Shown here piece after piece: positions 7,326-9,952 of a stretch of DNA of 9,952 bases (position 1 is its first letter; every line of letters begins with the position of its first letter). Below the pieces are notes generated by a model. It saw only the letters and a list, made by a program, of their open reading frames with translations. It was not told where the DNA came from and did not search any database. Origin of the DNA: Cyanobium sp. (GTDB lineage Bacteria; Cyanobacteriota; Cyanobacteriia; PCC-6307; Cyanobiaceae); the NCBI GenBank assembly GCA_014191535.1, contig BJHC01000033.1:1-9952 (forward strand), written 5' to 3'. The translations under genes and the position numbers were made by a program.

Positions 7326-9263
7326 CTACCCCTGCAGATAGGTGGTCTGCCGCAGGCTGGTTTCCAGGTGGTCCATCAGCCGCTGGGCGTCGTTGATCTT
7401 GAGGTCACCCCGCTGGATGGCGGCTTCGCTGGCCACCCGTAGCCGCTCCAGCAGCAGTTCCGGTTGGTGCTCCATGGCTTCCAGCACCTGGGCATTGGTG
7501 TTGCCACGCACCACGTGGTCCACCTGGTAACCGCCACCGGGGGCCAGGCGAATGTGCACCGCATTGGTGCTGCCAAACAGGTTGTGCAGGTTGCCCATCA
7601 CCTCCTGGTAGGCGCCCCCGAGGAACATCCCGATCAGGTAGGGCTGCCCCTCCTGGGGCGCATGCAGCTCCAGCAGCGGCTTGGCCTGACCGTCGCCGAT
7701 GAAGCGGGCCAGCTTGCCGTCGGAGTCGCAGGTGAGGTCGGCGAAATGGCCCAGCCGGGTGGGTTCCTCCTCCAGCCGGTGGATCGGCAGCAGTGGGAAC
7801 AGCTGTTCGATCGCCCAGGTGTCCGGGGCGGAGCGGAACACCGAGAGGTTGGCGTAGTAGGTGCCCGCCAGGGCCGCCCGCAGGCTTTTGAGGTCGTCGG
7901 GGATGGCGCCGCTGCGGGGCAGCCGCTCCACGATGGCGCTGGCGCAGGCCCAGGTGAGCTGTTCGGCCATGGCCCGCTCCGGCAGGCTCAGGTAGCCGAG
8001 GCGGAAGGCCGCCAGGGCGTCGTCCTTGAATTTGATGGCGTCGTTCCAGGCCTCCTGAAGCCGTGAGACGGCGCCGTCGTCGTCGCTGCCGGTTGCCGTG
8101 ATGCCGGCCAACGTCTCCCGCAGGTTGCGAACCGTGAGCGGTTCGCTCTCCCCCGCCGCCGGCAGGGCCGCCGGCACCTGGGCACTGCCCAGCACGTTGA
8201 ACACCAGCACCGAGAAATGGCTGGCGATGGCGCGGCCGCTCTCGCTCACCAGGGTGGGCACCGGCACTCCGTGGGGCTCACAGCACTCCCGCACCGTGGC
8301 CACCACGTCGTTGGCGTAGTTCTGCAGGGAGTAGTTGGTGGATGCGGCCGAGGCCGTGCGGCTGCCGTCGTAATCCACCCCAAGGCCGCCCCCCACATCC
8401 AGGTAACCCATGGGGGCCCCCAGCTTGGTGAGCTCCACGTAGATCTGCCCCGCCTCCTGCAGGGCGTCCTTGAGCACGGCGATGTCGTTGATCTGGCTGC
8501 CCACGTGGAAGTGCAGCAGCCGCAGATCCTGCAGCAGGTCTGCGTCCCGCAGGGCCTCCACCGTGGCCAGCAGATCCGGGATGGAGAGGCCGAATTTGGC
8601 CTTGTCGCCCACGGAGCTGCCCCAGCGGCCGCTGCTGCGGCTGGAGAGCTTGGCGCGGATGCCGATGAACGGTGCCGCCCCCAGGGCGCGGCTGGCTTCG
8701 ATGATCCGCTGCACCTCATCGGCCTGCTCGATCACCACCACCGGCTGGCGCCCCAGGCGACGGGCCAGGATCGCCGTCTCGATGTAGCGCTGATCCTTGT
8801 AGCCGTTGCAGATCAGCAGCGCCTCGGGGTCATCGATCAACGACAGGGCGATCAGCAGCTCCGCTTTGCTGCCGGCCTCGAGGCCGAAGTGCCAGCGGCG
8901 GCCGCAGGCCACCAGCTCCTCCACCACATGGCGCTGCTGGTTGCACTTCACCGGGAACACGCCCTGGTAGCGGCCGCCATAGCCGTACTGGGCGATGGCC
9001 CGCTCGAAGGCGGCGTGCAGCCGCTCCAGCCGGTCTTCGAGGATGTCGTCGAAGCGGATCAGCAGCGGCAGCCCCAAATTGCGCCCCTGCAGCCCCTGCA
9101 CCAGCTCCAGCAGATCGAGGCTGCCGCCCCGCTCCCCCTGGGGTTGCACGCTGATGTGGCCGCGGCCGTTCACCGAGAAGTAGGGCTCCCCCCAGCGGTC
9201 GAGCCCGTAGAGGGCGGCGCTGTCGGCGGTGGTCCAGCTGGTCAAGGCAGGGTCGGGGATCAC
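7326..9263 (-). CDS. speA: Biosynthetic arginine decarboxylase (PLP-dependent)
   Basis: This 645-residue enzyme converts arginine to agmatine, the first step of the plant/bacterial route to putrescine and spermidine. It belongs to the alanine-racemase-fold (type III) PLP decarboxylases. The PLP lysine is K106 in GVFPVKCNQQ (101-110). HFHVGSQ is at 251-257, the glycine-rich phosphate loop GGGLGVDYDG at 291-300, and SESGR at 340-344. The substrate-site cysteine lies in CDSDG at 512-516. The length matches the usual 630-660. The first codon is GTG at 9263; the frame upstream holds no ATG, and the TADSAALYGLDRWG stretch that begins the conserved region follows after 11 residues. No clear Shine-Dalgarno is seen. 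The gene diverges from ndk across 68 bases and converges on the 67-residue gene. Identification is firm; the exact start is less so. Confidence 0.96.
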   Translation of the reverse strand: MIPDPALTSWTTADSAALYGLDRWGEPYFSVNGRGHISVQPQGERGGSLDLLELVQGLQGRNLGLPLLIRFDDILEDRLERLHAAFERAIAQYGYGGRYQGVFPVKCNQQRHVVEELVACGRRWHFGLEAGSKAELLIALSLIDDPEALLICNGYKDQRYIETAILARRLGRQPVVVIEQADEVQRIIEASRALGAAPFIGIRAKLSSRSSGRWGSSVGDKAKFGLSIPDLLATVEALRDADLLQDLRLLHFHVGSQINDIAVLKDALQEAGQIYVELTKLGAPMGYLDVGGGLGVDYDGSRTASAASTNYSLQNYANDVVATVRECCEPHGVPVPTLVSESGRAIASHFSVLVFNVLGSAQVPAALPAAGESEPLTVRNLRETLAGITATGSDDDGAVSRLQEAWNDAIKFKDDALAAFRLGYLSLPERAMAEQLTWACASAIVERLPRSGAIPDDLKSLRAALAGTYYANLSVFRSAPDTWAIEQLFPLLPIHRLEEEPTRLGHFADLTCDSDGKLARFIGDGQAKPLLELHAPQEGQPYLIGMFLGGAYQEVMGNLHNLFGSTNAVHIRLAPGGGYQVDHVVRGNTNAQVLEAMEHQPELLLERLRVASEAAIQRGDLKINDAQRLMDHLETSLRQTTYLQG

Positions 9264-9331
9264 GGCACCACTGTGCTTGCCAATCGGCGCCTCCGCCGCG
9301 GACGATGGGCCGGATCTGACCGTTTTTTGCC
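9264..9331. promoter_or_regulatory. Divergent speA/ndk intergenic region
   Basis: These 68 bases must serve both starts unless promoters lie in the genes. On the plus strand TTGCCA (9277-9282) is followed after 18 bases by GACGAT (9301-9306), a weak candidate for the ndk promoter with a leader of about 20 bases. The -10 matches consensus at only three of six positions. No candidate stands out for speA. A T run (9323-9328) precedes the ndk ATG, and neither gene has a ribosome site here. Confidence 0.25.
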
Positions 9332-9790
9332 ATGGCCGCCGAACGCACTTTCGTTGCCATCAAGCCCGACGGCGTGCAGCGCGGCCTTGTGGGGGAGATC
9401 CTGGGCCGCTTTGAGCGCAAGGGTTTCAAGCTCGTGGGCCTCAAGCAGCTCACCCCCAGCCGTGAGCTGGCCGAAAGCCACTACGGCGTGCACCGCGAGC
9501 GCCCCTTCTTCGCCGGCCTGGTGGACTTCATCACCTCCGGCCCCGTGGTGGCCATGGTGTGGGAAGGCGACGGCGTGATCGCCAGCGCCCGCAAGCTGAT
9601 CGGCGCCACCAAGCCCCTGGAGGCGGAGCCCGGCACCATCCGTGGCGACCTGGCCGTGAACATCGGCCGCAATGTGATCCACGGTTCCGACGCCCCCGAA
9701 ACCGCCCAGTTCGAAATCGGGCTGTGGTTCCAGCCCTCCGAACTGAGCGACTGGACCCCCGCCGATCAGGTGTGGCGCACCGAGGGCTGA
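9332..9790 (+). CDS. ndk: Nucleoside diphosphate kinase
   Basis: This 152-residue cytoplasmic enzyme moves the gamma-phosphate from ATP to other nucleoside diphosphates through a phosphohistidine, balancing NTP and dNTP pools. The active-site signature NVIHGSD spans 114-120, with His117 as the phosphorylated residue. The other nucleotide-site residues are present: K11 in KPDG, Y51, R87, T93, R104 and N114. The length is standard and the ATG at 9332 gives the usual short start before TFVAIKPD, though no Shine-Dalgarno is visible. It is transcribed away from speA. Its last 25 bases overlap the end of the converging thiO-like gene, and its transcript probably ends at the hairpin at 9813-9851. 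Confidence 0.97.
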   Translation: MAAERTFVAIKPDGVQRGLVGEILGRFERKGFKLVGLKQLTPSRELAESHYGVHRERPFFAGLVDFITSGPVVAMVWEGDGVIASARKLIGATKPLEAEPGTIRGDLAVNIGRNVIHGSDAPETAQFEIGLWFQPSELSDWTPADQVWRTEG

Positions 9791-9952
9791 GTCAGCCCGC
9801 CGGCGCCAAACCGCCCCCAGCGGAACGCCTCTAGCAGGCTCCGCTGGGGGCTTTGCAATGTCTGGGCCATGGCCCCACTTAATAGCTGGGCGGTGATCGC
9901 CGCCAGCAGCACGCCGTTGCGGTGGTGGCCGCAGGCCAGCCACAGCCCCTCC
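9766..9952 (-). CDS. thiO: Glycine oxidase ThiO-like FAD-dependent oxidoreductase, C-terminal fragment
   Basis: The last 61 codons of a gene that enters from the right edge. The visible protein begins [20 protein letters not shown]. This is the closing FAD-binding segment of the DAO family; GHxRNGxLLA is typical of ThiO, which oxidises glycine to dehydroglycine for the thiazole of thiamine. After [10 protein letters not shown] the frame continues as [12 protein letters not shown] to TGA at 9768-9766, overlapping the end of ndk by 25 bases on the opposite strand. The family core seems to end near RF, so the last dozen residues are probably an unconserved tail (inference). The hairpin at 9813-9851 lies inside these codons. 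With only the C-terminus visible, a related amino-acid oxidase cannot be fully excluded. Confidence 0.8.
   Translation of the reverse strand, partial: EGLWLACGHHRNGVLLAAITAQLLSGAMAQTLQSPQRSLLEAFRWGRFGAGGLTQPSVRHT
9813..9851. terminator. Bidirectional intrinsic terminator hairpin between ndk and thiO
   Basis: A perfect 12-base inverted repeat: GCCCCCAGCGGA (9813-9824) pairs with TCCGCTGGGGGC (9840-9851). Inside it GCCT (9827-9830) pairs with AGGC (9836-9839) around a five-base loop. The plus strand continues into TTT (9852-9854), and AAA (9808-9810) lies two bases before the left arm, giving a short T run for the minus strand too. It starts 22 bases after the ndk stop. It should end ndk transcription. 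For thiO it lies within the coding end, so it would cut that message before its stop codon unless read through. Confidence 0.75.

Noticed and set aside
8217..9578. A 453-codon plus-strand frame spanning speA, the intergenic region and ndk
   Set aside because: It crosses two well-supported genes out of frame, and shows repetitive His/Gln/Val composition without a domain.
9260..9943. A 227-codon minus-strand frame over ndk and the thiO end
   Set aside because: It runs antisense to ndk and is out of frame with the [10 protein letters not shown] segment, which defines the real minus-strand frame.

Overview
The window is a dense, very GC-rich piece of bacterial chromosome. The AlaS, arginine decarboxylase and NDK sequences read like those of marine or freshwater picocyanobacteria (Synechococcus/Cyanobium group). 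Short intergenic gaps, frequent lack of Shine-Dalgarno sequences, absence of the HIP1 octamer GCGATCGC and the gene set all fit that group. This assignment is an inference from recognising the proteins, not from a search. I see no insertion sequence, CRISPR array, tRNA, rRNA or phage gene.

Layout. (1) Positions 1-4339, minus strand: an apparent three-gene operon read right to left. It has a small four-segment membrane protein of unknown function (4339-3905), a 1039-residue SNF2-family helicase (3886-767) and a SWIM zinc-finger protein (762 to beyond the left edge). The gaps are 18 and 4 bases, and a GAGGA ribosome site for the SWIM gene lies inside the end of the helicase gene. (2) Positions 4381-7020, plus strand: alaS, divergent from the membrane protein gene with only 41 bases between starts. 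(3) Positions 7021-7111: a structured-looking leader, then a 67-residue cysteine-containing small protein (7112-7315) with the only textbook Shine-Dalgarno spacing on the plus strand. (4) Positions 9263-7326, minus strand: speA, arginine decarboxylase, starting with GTG and converging on the small gene with 10 bases between stops. (5) Positions 9332-9790, plus strand: ndk, divergent from speA across 68 bases. (6) Positions 9952-9766, minus strand: the C-terminal 61 codons of a ThiO-like glycine oxidase, overlapping the end of ndk by 25 bases. A long perfect hairpin flanked by A and T runs lies inside this coding end and looks like a two-way terminator.

Functionally, alaS, speA, ndk and thiO are housekeeping genes for translation, polyamine synthesis, nucleotide pools and thiamine synthesis. 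They do not form one pathway. The least understood part is the membrane protein-SNF2-SWIM operon. The SNF2/SWIM pair is probably a DNA- or RNA-polymerase-remodelling machine of undetermined role. Other points worth attention are the orphan 67-residue gene with its folded leader, and the terminator built into the thiO coding sequence. I do not see convincing evidence of a complete new system such as a defence island.
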